DNA from: JAAYAY01 sp964563135 | GTDB taxonomy: Bacteria > Planctomycetota > Planctomycetia > Pirellulales > Thermoguttaceae | Reading direction: 5' to 3' | Length of the DNA stretch: 64,000 bases | Assembly (NCBI GenBank): GCA_964563135.1 | Contig: CAZLWV010000003.1 | Location: 73,739 to 137,738, forward strand | Shown here: piece after piece, positions 36,221 through 44,887 of the stretch | Numbering within the stretch: the stretch's first letter is position 1 | How the letters are laid out: every line of letters starts with the position of its first letter | Made by a program: the position numbers and the translations under genes | The notes under the pieces: model-generated | What the model was told of the DNA's origin: nothing | The model's database searches: none | What the model saw: only the letters and a program-made list of their open reading frames with translations

Positions 36221-36549
36221 CTGCAACGGCCGCTCGCATCGCGTCTTGGAAATGGATAAGACAGCGGATTCGCGAGATCTGGAGAAGACAAAGCCGACCC
36301 AGAACTTCTCCACTTTATCCACGTTTCTCACAATACGTGACTGCTTCGCTTGTCATTTCTTGCCGGATGAGAACAACTGCTGGAATCGGCCAAGTTGACT
36401 AAATCCCGAAAACGGATCCTACCGATACCCCAAGAGGTCCAGTGTTGGATGTGTTGCACGGGCTGGACCGGACGGTCGGACTGCTCCGGCCGACTCACCC
36501 CCTGGAATTGGGGAATTACCAAGCGTTCTCGCAGTCGCAGGATCGTGAA

Positions 36550-38883
36550 ATGCGTCGCTCAACCTTCTACTGGCCACTCATCAGCCTGATCGTCGTAGCC
36601 TTCGCTTCCGTGGCTGTTGCCCAACAGTCAGATACGGCGCATCGAGCTACCGGTTCCCCAACGCTTTTCGACATCCTTCAATCCCGTCTCAAAGCAGGCG
36701 GTCTGACGGCCGAACCGACGACCACGCAGCAGCAGCCGTCGCGCCAACACCAGTCGGCCCAGCGGCAGCAGATCGCACCAAAACGGGTCGTCCCAAAGGA
36801 CTCGAGAGTCCTGGTGGAAACCGACATCGATGTGCCCGGCAGCGCTCCGCTGCCCGCCAACTCGGACGGCGCTCTGCAGTCGGGTGGTTCGGCAACCAGC
36901 CGGATTCATCAGCGGCTCTCGGCTTTCCGCGATTCCCAATTCGGATCCCCGGGTTCCACCGCCAATGACACGCGATTGCAGGCCTCGACGGCACCGGCCG
37001 GCGACGCCTTGCGGGCGCCGATCGAGCAGTCGGCTGGTTCTCCTACCCTGGCACCGCCCGAGGCGGCCGAAGAGCCGCGGATCGTCGGCGATGCGATGCC
37101 GGGGGCAGAGGCCCCCAGGCCTCGCCTGGCAACGCCAACGCCCAAGTACGCCACGGAAGCTGCGCCGCAGGGAACCACAACGGAACGGGCTGCATCTCCA
37201 CCGGTGGCCGAAGCTGCGCCCCGCACGGCGCCGGCCCGGGACCGGGCAGCCGCAGCCTCGTCGCAGGTGCTCTTCACGCAGCAGAGTCCGATCCTGAACG
37301 TCAAAACCCTGGGGCCAGGGCGGATCGATGTGGGGCGCGAGGCGACCTTCCAAGTGAGCGTCGAGAACCTCGGCTCCGCTGCGGCGAATGAACTGATCAT
37401 CACCATCGATCTTCCCCAGTGGGCTGACCTCCTGGGGGCTGAGGTGAGCACGGGGGCAACCAGTTCCGAGGTGGCTCCCGATGGAACGCGGCTCTTCCGC
37501 TGGAAGATCGGTCAACTGGGTGCCAAGGATGTGCAGACGGTGGCCTTGCATTTGGTGGCTCGGCAGAGCGAGCCGCTGAACCTGACCGTCAACTGGCAGC
37601 ATGCCCCCGTGGCAAGTGCTGCGAGTATCAGCGTTCTGCATCCCGACCTCAAGCTCAACCTGGAAGGTCCCGAGGAGGTGCTCTTCGGAAAGAAGCAGAC
37701 CTATCGGCTGGAACTGGAGAATGCGGGGACCGGTGATGCTCGCGGGGTCACGATCGCCCTGCTGCCGGTGGGAACCGGCCAGGAAAAACCAGCCGTCCAA
37801 CCCCTCGGCGACCTGGCCGCCGGCCAGAAGAAGTCCATGGAGGTGGAACTGACCGCCCGAAACGAAGGCGATCTGGTGATTCAGGTCGATGCGACCGCCG
37901 AGGGGAACATTCGTGCCCATCTGTCCGAAAAGGTCCGAGTGCTTCGCCCCGCGCTGGCCGTTGAGGTGTCCGCTCCAGAGTTCCAGTTCGTCGGCCAGGA
38001 ACTGACCTATCGGATCGTGGTGACCAACCCCGGAACCGCCAAAGCCAGCGAGGTGCAGATCCAGGCCGCCCTGCCCGATTCGGTCAGCCACGTCTCGAGC
38101 ACGAAGGAAGACATGGTGGATGAGAGCGGCGGTCAGATTCGTTGGGCCATCCAGGAGTTGAAGCCCCAGGAGAGCCGGACGCTGCTCGTCAAGTGCATGG
38201 CCGTTGCCGCCGGGGCGGGGCGGATTGCCGTTTCTTCAAAGGCTCTCGACAACCTGAATGCCAGTGGGGAAGCGACTGTCCAGATCGATGCCATCGCCGA
38301 TCTGGCCCTGGAGGTCACCGATCCGGCCGGCCCGGTTGCCGTGGGTACGGAAACGGTGTATCAACTCAAGGTCGAGAACCGCGGCAGCAAGTCGGCCGAT
38401 CACGTCGAGATCGTCGCCTACTTCTCCCACGGAATCGAGCCCCTCAGCGCCGAGGGTGGCAATTACCAGGTTGGCCCGGGACAGATCGTTTTCGACGCAA
38501 TCCCGTCGATTGCCGCGGGCCAGGCCAAGACATTTGTTGTCAAGGCCCGGGCCGAATCCACCGGAAATCATATCATCCGCGCCGAGGTCTTCTGCAAGCC
38601 TCTGGGTACTCGGCTTGTCGGGGAAGAAAGCACCTACTTCTTCGGCAAGCGGGTTTCGGAGCAAATGGAGAAGACGGTACCTCAGCCCAGGATCGCCGAA
38701 GAAGGCGTGCTGACAGCCGAGGAGACGCTGCCCCCACGGAGAGCAGCCAGCAGCCGCATCAATAAGCTCGCTCGGCATCTTGGCCGGATCGATTCAACCA
38801 GCGGCGGAGTCTTGGCTCCGCCGTTTGTTTTGCCGCAACCGACACCTGAGCGAGTCACCCTATGTCTCCTCCCAAGATCGTGA
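36550..38883 (+). CDS. Exported DUF11-repeat protein
   Basis: 777 aa. The signal peptide is MRRSTFYWPLISLIVVAFAS ending near VAVAQQ. Residues about 30-230 are low-complexity, rich in Gln, Ala, Pro and Thr. Four DUF11-type beta-sandwich repeats follow, each with an E-N-x-G or T-N-P-G turn: VSVENLGSAAANELIITIDL, LELENAGTGDARGVTIALLP, IVVTNPGTAKASEVQIQAAL and LKVENRGSKSADHVEIVAYF. Likely an envelope-exposed structural or adhesive protein. ATG 36550 is set by the signal peptide. The 3' end overlaps the following dehydrogenase gene by 22 nt in another frame, so the two are close-coupled. Confidence 0.85.
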   Translation: MRRSTFYWPLISLIVVAFASVAVAQQSDTAHRATGSPTLFDILQSRLKAGGLTAEPTTTQQQPSRQHQSAQRQQIAPKRVVPKDSRVLVETDIDVPGSAPLPANSDGALQSGGSATSRIHQRLSAFRDSQFGSPGSTANDTRLQASTAPAGDALRAPIEQSAGSPTLAPPEAAEEPRIVGDAMPGAEAPRPRLATPTPKYATEAAPQGTTTERAASPPVAEAAPRTAPARDRAAAASSQVLFTQQSPILNVKTLGPGRIDVGREATFQVSVENLGSAAANELIITIDLPQWADLLGAEVSTGATSSEVAPDGTRLFRWKIGQLGAKDVQTVALHLVARQSEPLNLTVNWQHAPVASAASISVLHPDLKLNLEGPEEVLFGKKQTYRLELENAGTGDARGVTIALLPVGTGQEKPAVQPLGDLAAGQKKSMEVELTARNEGDLVIQVDATAEGNIRAHLSEKVRVLRPALAVEVSAPEFQFVGQELTYRIVVTNPGTAKASEVQIQAALPDSVSHVSSTKEDMVDESGGQIRWAIQELKPQESRTLLVKCMAVAAGAGRIAVSSKALDNLNASGEATVQIDAIADLALEVTDPAGPVAVGTETVYQLKVENRGSKSADHVEIVAYFSHGIEPLSAEGGNYQVGPGQIVFDAIPSIAAGQAKTFVVKARAESTGNHIIRAEVFCKPLGTRLVGEESTYFFGKRVSEQMEKTVPQPRIAEEGVLTAEETLPPRRAASSRINKLARHLGRIDSTSGGVLAPPFVLPQPTPERVTLCLLPRS

Positions 38884-39821
38884 TTCTCGATGGCTATGCC
38901 CTCAACCCCGGGGACCTGACCTGGCAGCCTCTTCAGGATCTTGGAGACTGTACGATTTACGACCGTACCACTCCCCAAGACGTGGCAGACCGAGTTTGCG
39001 ATGCTGAGATCGTGCTCACCAACAAGGGGCTCGTGTCTCGCCAGGCGATTGCCGCGGCGAGCAGGCTTCGCTATGTGGGCGTGATGGCCACCGGCTATAA
39101 CGTGGCCGACATTGCGGCCGCCACGGAAAGGGGAATCGTGGTGACAAACGTGCCTGCCTACGGCACAAGTTCGGTGGCTCAATTGGTCTTCGCTCACCTG
39201 CTGAACCTGGCTCAAAGGGTAGGCGACCATTCCGCGGCGATTCATGACGGCCGTTGGGCGTCGGCCAAAGACTGGTGCTACTGGGACAGTCCTCTCGTCG
39301 AGTTGGCCGGCCTCACCATGGGCATTGTGGGACTGGGCCGCATCGGCGGAGCGGTGGCCAACCTGGCCCATGCCTTTGAAATGAACGTGTTGGCCACGAC
39401 CGAGCCCCCTGTCCCAACGCCCGATTATGTTCGTCTTGTGGACCGTGATACGCTGTTTCGCGATAGCGACGTTGTCAGCCTTCACTGCCCGCTGACGGCC
39501 CAGACCGACCGCCTCGTCAACCGCCACAGACTCAGTCAGATGAAACCCTCCGCTTTCCTGATCAATACCAGTCGAGGCGGCTTGGTCGACGAGCAGGCCC
39601 TCGCCTGGGCCTTGAGCGAAGGGCAAATCGCAGGAGCGGGGCTGGATGTGCTCTGCCAGGAACCGCCTCCCGCGGATCATCCCCTCACGTGCCTGAAGAA
39701 CTGCTTCGTCACACCCCATATTGCCTGGGCCACCGCCAGCTCTCGAAAACGTTTGCTCGACGCCGTTGCCGATAATGTGGCCGCATTCCTGGCGGGCAAG
39801 CCGAAGAACCGGGTCAATTGA
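38862..39821 (+). CDS. D-2-hydroxyacid dehydrogenase, glycerate dehydrogenase type
   Basis: A 319-aa NAD-dependent reductase of 2-oxo acids such as hydroxypyruvate. It has the Rossmann motif GIVGLGRIGGAVANLAHAF, LHCPLTAQTDRLVN, the catalytic Arg in LINTSRGGLVDE, Glu in VLCQEPPPADHPL and the catalytic His in CFVTPHIAWAT. The substrate-domain blocks GVMATGYNVADIAAA and VTNVPAYGTSSVAQLVFAHL match hydroxypyruvate/glycerate dehydrogenases (HprA-like). The start overlaps the DUF11 gene by 22 nt, with ATG at 38862. A repeat and a likely terminator follow. Confidence 0.9.
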   Translation: MSPPKIVILDGYALNPGDLTWQPLQDLGDCTIYDRTTPQDVADRVCDAEIVLTNKGLVSRQAIAAASRLRYVGVMATGYNVADIAAATERGIVVTNVPAYGTSSVAQLVFAHLLNLAQRVGDHSAAIHDGRWASAKDWCYWDSPLVELAGLTMGIVGLGRIGGAVANLAHAFEMNVLATTEPPVPTPDYVRLVDRDTLFRDSDVVSLHCPLTAQTDRLVNRHRLSQMKPSAFLINTSRGGLVDEQALAWALSEGQIAGAGLDVLCQEPPPADHPLTCLKNCFVTPHIAWATASSRKRLLDAVADNVAAFLAGKPKNRVN

Positions 39822-39934
39822 CAAGCCGGTTTCTCGCACTCTTCCATCGCCTCGGGGAACCCAGGTGGCATCGACGCCCCCAAAAGTCAGGGGCTCGCCG
39901 TCGCGCCATCGCATCCACCCCGCGGGGTCCTGAA

Positions 39935-40030
39935 TCAACGGATGCCTGCACGGTCCACGCGCAAGGGCGACGGGCCGAAGCCCGGCTTTTTCCGATCTCC
40001 CCCTCGAGTGGCCATGAGCATTTCCTATGC
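39935..40030 (+). repeat. Dispersed intergenic repeat, family 1, copy C
   Basis: The most diverged copy. ATGCCTGC, GCAAGGGCGAC, CGAAGCCCGGC, TCTCCC and GGCCATGAGCA line up with copies A and B. The same GGGC...GCCC pair is kept. It starts 113 nt after the 2-hydroxyacid dehydrogenase gene. The remainder of 39822-40263 shows no gene. Confidence 0.6.
39971..39991 (+). terminator. Likely intrinsic terminator
   Basis: CGGGC-CGAA-GCCCG forms a 5-bp GC stem with a CGAA tetraloop and is followed by GCTTTTT. It lies within repeat copy C, 150 nt after the dehydrogenase gene, so the repeat may act as a terminator here. Confidence 0.5.
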
Positions 40031-40263
40031 AGACGTCAGTCAACAGACGTCTTGTTGGAGGACTCTCTCATGTAAAAATGGGTTGTCTGCACTTGGTGAG
40101 ATAAACTCTTTCCGGGAGGAGCTCCTGTCCGCCAGCATGTTTGCTGGACTCGAAGTGGCCTTTCGGCTGGTTCCGGAGTTCCGCTATACTCCCACCCCGT
40201 TCGCAGAGGTACGCCTCTGGTTTCCCGCGATCAAACGGCGTCCATCGAGTAGCTCCATCGAAG

Positions 40264-41370
40264 ATGAAACACTGTCGGTTTGCCACGCTAGTCCTCCTTC
40301 TCACCACTACCGGGTGCGGGACGTCCAAATGGACAGATACCGGACGGTCGGCCACCGAACAACTGCTCATCACCGACGCGATGGACCGCGCCGTGAGCGA
40401 TCTGGATTTTCGTGCCCTGGCAGGAAAGACGGTCTGGGTTGATTCGACGGCCATCAAGAAAGTCACCGACTCCGAATACCTGGTCAGTTGCCTGCGCCAG
40501 CACATGCTCGCCAGCGCGTGCATGGTCAAGGACGAGAAGACGCAGGCCGACTATGTCGTGGAAGTGCGTGCAGGAGCGGTTGGAACCGATCGAAATGATC
40601 TTCTTTACGGAGTTCCAGCCGTGAGTATCCCAACCGTCGTGTCGGCTACCGGCGTCCCCTCACAGATCCCGGAAATCCCGATCATCAAGAAGACGGATCA
40701 ACGGGCGATCGTGAAACTCTCCTTGTTCGCCTACAACCAGAAGACGGGCCGGCCGGTCTGGCAGTCAGGAGCCGTGCCCGAGGAGAGTTCGGCCAAGGCC
40801 GTTTGGGTTCTGGGAGCGGGCCCCTTCCAGCGAGGAACGATCTACGACGGAATGGAGTTTGCCGGCAACAAGCTGGACATACCGCTGGTCGACATATATC
40901 ACTCGTCGAGTAACTCTGTCTCGGTGGCGGACGAAGCCTTCTTTGTCGAACCGAAGGTATCCGCCCCTCCAGAGGAGAAGGCCAGAACTGAGGTCGTCGA
41001 AGGTGAGAAGAAGCAAGGTAAAGTGAAACCGGAAGGAGAAAAGGACGGGGTACCCGTGGTACCGGCCGGCCACAATGAGTCTCCCTCGAAGTCGCCTCCC
41101 GGACAGCCGGCGACAGAAGCGTCAGCCGGCCCCTCTGCTTCGCCTGGGCCGTCGGAAGGCTCGGAATCCCATCGTGCCAGCCCGCCCCCGGCGTCTGCGA
41201 CGGGGTCTGCCCAGGCCCTGACGATCGATCTAGCGCCCGCTCTGGCCGAACTGGGCAGTGGCACCGAGCCCGGCCTCCTGCAGATTCCGTCAGCCGCAGA
41301 CGCTGGTGCAACTCTGCCGCGACCCGTGTTGCCGCCGCTCTCTCTGCCCAATTCGGCGCTGCCGGAATAG
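40264..41370 (+). CDS. Exported lipoprotein of unknown function
   Basis: 368 aa. MKHCRFATLVLLLTTTGCGT is a lipoprotein signal with Cys18 as the lipid-bearing residue. Residues about 30-230 form a conserved-looking domain: LLITDAMDRAVSDLDFRALA, YLVSCLRQHMLASACMV, DYVVEVRAGAVGTDRNDLLY, LSLFAYNQKTGRPVWQSG and VDIYHSSSNSVS. It resembles planctomycete DUF lipoproteins found near outer-membrane genes, but the function is not known. The last 120 residues are low-complexity, rich in Pro, Ala, Glu and Ser. The ATG at 40264 is set by the signal peptide. Confidence 0.78.
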   Translation: MKHCRFATLVLLLTTTGCGTSKWTDTGRSATEQLLITDAMDRAVSDLDFRALAGKTVWVDSTAIKKVTDSEYLVSCLRQHMLASACMVKDEKTQADYVVEVRAGAVGTDRNDLLYGVPAVSIPTVVSATGVPSQIPEIPIIKKTDQRAIVKLSLFAYNQKTGRPVWQSGAVPEESSAKAVWVLGAGPFQRGTIYDGMEFAGNKLDIPLVDIYHSSSNSVSVADEAFFVEPKVSAPPEEKARTEVVEGEKKQGKVKPEGEKDGVPVVPAGHNESPSKSPPGQPATEASAGPSASPGPSEGSESHRASPPPASATGSAQALTIDLAPALAELGSGTEPGLLQIPSAADAGATLPRPVLPPLSLPNSALPE

Positions 41371-41519
41371 GCCGGGTCAATGCTCGTCCCCGTGTCGGCG
41401 GGACTGTCCCCAGAACGCGGGGCGAGAATTGACAACGGCATCCCACGGAGTTACCGTCGTCGCTGCGGTCGCCGTTCTGGTCCCACACGCGTCAAACGTC
41501 CTGCCCTGGACTGACAAAC

Positions 41520-43670
41520 ATGAAATCAACCCTCTGCTCCCTGTGGTTGATCCTGTCCACCGTCGCAACTGCCCAGGAAGCGGCGGCGGTAAAGACCCTC
41601 CTGGTCAAGTTCGAGAACGAGCTGGTCCCGACTGGCGGGGCGGGGATCGGCCCTTGCATGGACGTGGTTCGCGAAGGCCAACTGCTCTACGCCCTGCAGG
41701 ACCGCAGTCTCATCGTACTTTCCCTGGAAGACCCGGCCCGGCCCAGCGTGGTCGGGAAGCTGGCGGACGTCGGCAATCTCCGCCAGATCGTGGTCCGCGG
41801 CCAGACGGCATTCATCACCGCGCGCGAAGACGGGCTGTTCATGGTCGATGTCTCCGAGCCGGCCCGACCGCAGGTCATCGCTCGCCACGATACCGTCGAG
41901 TTCGCCACGGGTATCGACGTCGAGGACGGTTTTGCGTTCATCGCTTGTCGGGTGTTCGGCGTGGAGATCGTGGATGTGTCCGACGCAAGAAACCCCAGGC
42001 ATGTTTCGATCATGCGCGTGGGCGAAGCGCAGTCGTGCGAGGTCTGCGACGGGTATCTTTATGTGGGAGCATGGGACGAACGCCGCGTGGCGATCTGCGA
42101 CGTGCGCAATCCCGCCGCGCCCAGGCAGGTCGCCACTGTGAGACTGGAAGGTCGCGGCGATGGGATTTGTGTGCGCAACGGAGTCCTCTATGCCGCGATG
42201 GGGCACCACAGGCCGGGAGATAACGTGCACATCGAGAGCCCCGGATACGGATGGGGCAACGGCATGGAAATCTACGACGTCTCCGATCCCGCCCGGCCCA
42301 AGCCTCTGTCGCGAGTGAAGTTCGACTGGCGCTACTACTACGGCTGGCCGGACACCTGGCGCGTGAGACTCTCTTACCCGTACGCCTATCTTTATCACAC
42401 GCACAACGGCGTGTTCGTCTTCGACGTTTCCGATCCCAGAAACCCCAAGGAAATGGCGCAGATCCGCATCCCGCTCTATCCGGGCCACAAAGGTTTCCGT
42501 AAGCTGAGCATGCAATCCAGAAACGGACTGCGGCTACCGGTTCTGCCGTTTGACCCTACGAAGAAGACCTACAGCCCGGTCTGCGGCCTGGCCGCCGCAG
42601 ACGGGTATCTGTATTTCACGGGCCTGTTCACGGATCTGCACGTGTTCCAGGACAAGAGCCTCGCCAAAGCGGAGACGAACAAGGAGCGGCAAGGCGCGAC
42701 GCCGCTGAAAGCCGCAGGCGACTTCTATCAGGCGGATCTTAAGAGCATGCAGAAGGCATTCGGGACCTTCGCAACGGACGTCCAGCACTATCGTCCCGGC
42801 GCCCGGGCCCAGGTTTACGCAGCGGTGGAACGGGGCGGACTGATCTACGCCGCATGCGGCATGGCGGGGATCCATGTCCTGGACAAAGACCTCCATCTGC
42901 TGGCCATGTATCCCACGCGCGGATTCGCCATGGATGTTCAGCTCGCCGGGGGCAAACTGTACGCGACGGAGAACGCCAGCGGATTGGGCTGCTACCAGAT
43001 GGACGGCCCCAGGCTGAAACTGGCCGCCACGTATGTCTCCAAGTCGGCAGTCAAGCAGGTTCGCATCTCGCCGGACGATCGCTTCGCCGTGGTCCACGCA
43101 GGCGGCGTCACCTACGAGATCCTTGATGTCTCCGAGGAGGCGAAGCCTCGCCTCGTCCGGACCGAGCGCGGCTGGGGCGGACTCATCTATTCTCGGCAAC
43201 TGTGCAACGGATTCATCGACGGCAGGTATATTTGCGGAACCTGGTGCGCCGGACGCACGTTCATGCTCGACCTCGGCGGGAAAGAGCCGAAGCCCCTCTC
43301 GGACGTCCTGGGCACCCTGCCGGACATGCACAGGGGCGCGTATTGCCCCTGCGGTCCGTACGCCCTCCTGACCCGGGACGGCGGTTACTCGTTCTACAAG
43401 CCGGGCTACGAAGGAGAATACGAGAAACTGCCGCTCTACAGGATCCAGGGCCGCCCCGGCTTCTTCGGCAAGCCCACCTGCCAGGGGAACGTTCTGGCTG
43501 CGTGCAATCGCATTGACGGCGACGTCACGCTGGTCGATGTCTCGAAGCTGACAGAGCCCAAAGAGATCGGTCGGTTCAAACTGTCCGGAAATGCCGACTG
43601 TGCGTTCGTCGGTGATGATTCGATCCTGATTCCGGCCGGATACCAGGGACTGTTCCGCCTGGCACGGTAG
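41520..43670 (+). CDS. Exported LVIVD-repeat beta-propeller protein
   Basis: 716 aa. MKSTLCSLWLILSTVATAQE is a signal peptide. At least eight LVIVD-type blades are visible: LIVLSLEDPARPSVVGKL, LFMVDVSEPARPQVIARH, VEIVDVSDARNPRHVSIM, VAICDVRNPAAPRQVATV, MEIYDVSDPARPKPLSRV, VFVFDVSDPRNPKEMAQI, YEILDVSEEAKPRLVRT and VTLVDVSKLTEPKEIGRF. Proteins of this kind fold as propellers and are usually exported; binding function unknown. A middle insert (about residues 330-440) breaks the blade spacing and includes KKTYSPVCGLAAADGYLYF. It stands alone, 149 nt after the lipoprotein gene. Confidence 0.87.
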   Translation: MKSTLCSLWLILSTVATAQEAAAVKTLLVKFENELVPTGGAGIGPCMDVVREGQLLYALQDRSLIVLSLEDPARPSVVGKLADVGNLRQIVVRGQTAFITAREDGLFMVDVSEPARPQVIARHDTVEFATGIDVEDGFAFIACRVFGVEIVDVSDARNPRHVSIMRVGEAQSCEVCDGYLYVGAWDERRVAICDVRNPAAPRQVATVRLEGRGDGICVRNGVLYAAMGHHRPGDNVHIESPGYGWGNGMEIYDVSDPARPKPLSRVKFDWRYYYGWPDTWRVRLSYPYAYLYHTHNGVFVFDVSDPRNPKEMAQIRIPLYPGHKGFRKLSMQSRNGLRLPVLPFDPTKKTYSPVCGLAAADGYLYFTGLFTDLHVFQDKSLAKAETNKERQGATPLKAAGDFYQADLKSMQKAFGTFATDVQHYRPGARAQVYAAVERGGLIYAACGMAGIHVLDKDLHLLAMYPTRGFAMDVQLAGGKLYATENASGLGCYQMDGPRLKLAATYVSKSAVKQVRISPDDRFAVVHAGGVTYEILDVSEEAKPRLVRTERGWGGLIYSRQLCNGFIDGRYICGTWCAGRTFMLDLGGKEPKPLSDVLGTLPDMHRGAYCPCGPYALLTRDGGYSFYKPGYEGEYEKLPLYRIQGRPGFFGKPTCQGNVLAACNRIDGDVTLVDVSKLTEPKEIGRFKLSGNADCAFVGDDSILIPAGYQGLFRLAR

Positions 43671-44146
43671 GTTCAGAGGAGCGGGCACACTCCATGCCGG
43701 CTGTGATGTCCGCCGCCGTCAGCGGATCGCACGCTGCCTTGGCAATGCACTTGCGTGAAGGGCTCTCGAACTCACGGACAGGTTCTGTCTGGAAACCGGT
43801 CTCAAGCCGCGAGCAGCCCAGGAACCGGCAACTCCGCAGGCCCGGTCGTTGTAAGATGGTAAAAACGACAGATCGCCCGTACGGTCACCTGCTCGATCAC
43901 AACTCCTTGGTAGACAGCTACTTGCGACTGGGGCCTCGAATTCACTGAGCGGTTTGGCATGGGAAATGCCCTCTTCCTGACGCATCGAAGGACATCCGGC
44001 TTGGGCCGGCCGCCTGTCCGACAATCGAGTCGGCGTCGAAGGGCAAATCGACGTCGTTTCCCATCAGAGAACAGGAGCATTGGCGAGGACGGTGCGCGCC
44101 GGCGCACGCGATGCCGCCAATGTTCCGGGCAGAAAAGGAGTTCGAT
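43671..44146. other. Intergenic region and csrA leader
   Basis: No gene is supported in the first 400 bp. A GGCAT/ATGCC hairpin followed by CTCTTCC lies near 43958-43972. The last 80 bases form the csrA leader, which is described separately. Confidence 0.45.
44071..44140 (+). promoter_or_regulatory. csrA leader with a GC hairpin and GGA motifs
   Basis: ACAGGAG (44071-44077) resembles a CsrA-binding site, GTGCGC-GCCG-GCGCAC (44092-44107) is a perfect 6-bp hairpin, and AAAAGGAG (44133-44140) is the ribosome site with its own GGA. This arrangement fits repression of csrA translation by CsrA, as known in other bacteria; here it is inference. Confidence 0.4.
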
Positions 44147-44479
44147 ATGTTGGTGCTTTCGAGAAAGATGGATGAGCAGATTGTGATCGGCGATGGAATC
44201 CGCATCACCGTGCTGAGTGTCAAGGGGGATCGAGTCAAGCTCGGGATCCAGGCAGCCGACAACTTTCGCATCATGCGGGGCGAATTGCTCGACACGCTGG
44301 CCCGTCCCGCGCGAGAGCCGGCTGTGGAAGACCCCCAAAGAATCGCCGACCCGACTGCCGGTCTTGTCCAGGGCCAACAGTCCGACGACATCACGCCTTC
44401 TGGAACGATCGGCAGTCGCATTGGACCCGGACGGCCGGATCTGCGGCCGGCCTGGCTGACGATCTGCTGCTGCTCATGA
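44147..44479 (+). CDS. csrA: Carbon storage regulator CsrA with long C-terminal extension
   Basis: An RNA-binding translational regulator that recognises GGA loops. The N-terminal 50 residues are clearly CsrA: MLVLSRKMDEQIVIGDGIRI, TVLSVKGDRVKLGIQA and an RNA-contacting Arg in FRIMRGELL. Strand 5 differs from the usual A-P-x-E-V-x-V-x-R-x-E. The total is 110 aa, against the usual 60-75, owing to a Pro/Gly/Asp-rich tail ending WLTICCCS. The tail has no recognised fold. AAAAGGAG 6 nt before the ATG supports the start. Confidence 0.9.
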   Translation: MLVLSRKMDEQIVIGDGIRITVLSVKGDRVKLGIQAADNFRIMRGELLDTLARPAREPAVEDPQRIADPTAGLVQGQQSDDITPSGTIGSRIGPGRPDLRPAWLTICCCS

Positions 44480-44529
44480 CCGGCCGGGTAACCACTCCAC
44501 AATGCGCTGGGCATGACTCGAGAAACCGA

Positions 44530-44733
44530 CTACAGACTGTTGTCCATGACCAGCCTCGCAAAATGCTCGAACGAACGGTCGTAGGTTCTTTCGGCAGAAG
44601 CGGGAAAACAGCAACCTGGCAGTTGCCGTGATCGCAGGTGATACTGCAGGCACTGGCAGCAGTAGCCTTTTCGTGAGCAGCCGTCATAGGTGCAGTTGCA
44701 GAATTCGAGATTCCTCTTCTTCTGGCACTCCAT
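44530..44733 (-). CDS. Small Cys-rich protein, DUF6485-like
   Basis: A 67-aa protein with eight cysteines in a fixed pattern: MECQKKRNLEFCNCTYDGCS, then RKGYCCQCLQYH, then LPGCCFPASAERTYDRSFEH. This looks like the DUF6485 family of tiny cysteine-rich cytoplasmic proteins, probably a zinc or other metal binder. The ATG (44731-44733) is set by the conserved M-E-C start. It is convergent with csrA, 50 nt apart. Function unknown. Confidence 0.78.
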   Translation of the reverse strand: MECQKKRNLEFCNCTYDGCSRKGYCCQCLQYHLRSRQLPGCCFPASAERTYDRSFEHFARLVMDNSL

Positions 44734-44887
44734 GCTTGATCCTCGTACCAGTACGCATCGCAGCCGAGGGCGAAGAATCGCTCTCGGCAGTTGTTGTCCT
44801 TGGCCGGCTCGGGACCGGGCGCACTTCTCAGCCCGCAATCCCCAGTCGTTCGCCGCTCGCCGCTCGCGGGTCGATGCCCGGGCCGGA

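Noticed and set aside
36442..36549. Upstream extension of the DUF11 gene to an earlier ATG
   Set aside because: The signal peptide starts at 36550; the extension would bury it behind 36 polar residues.
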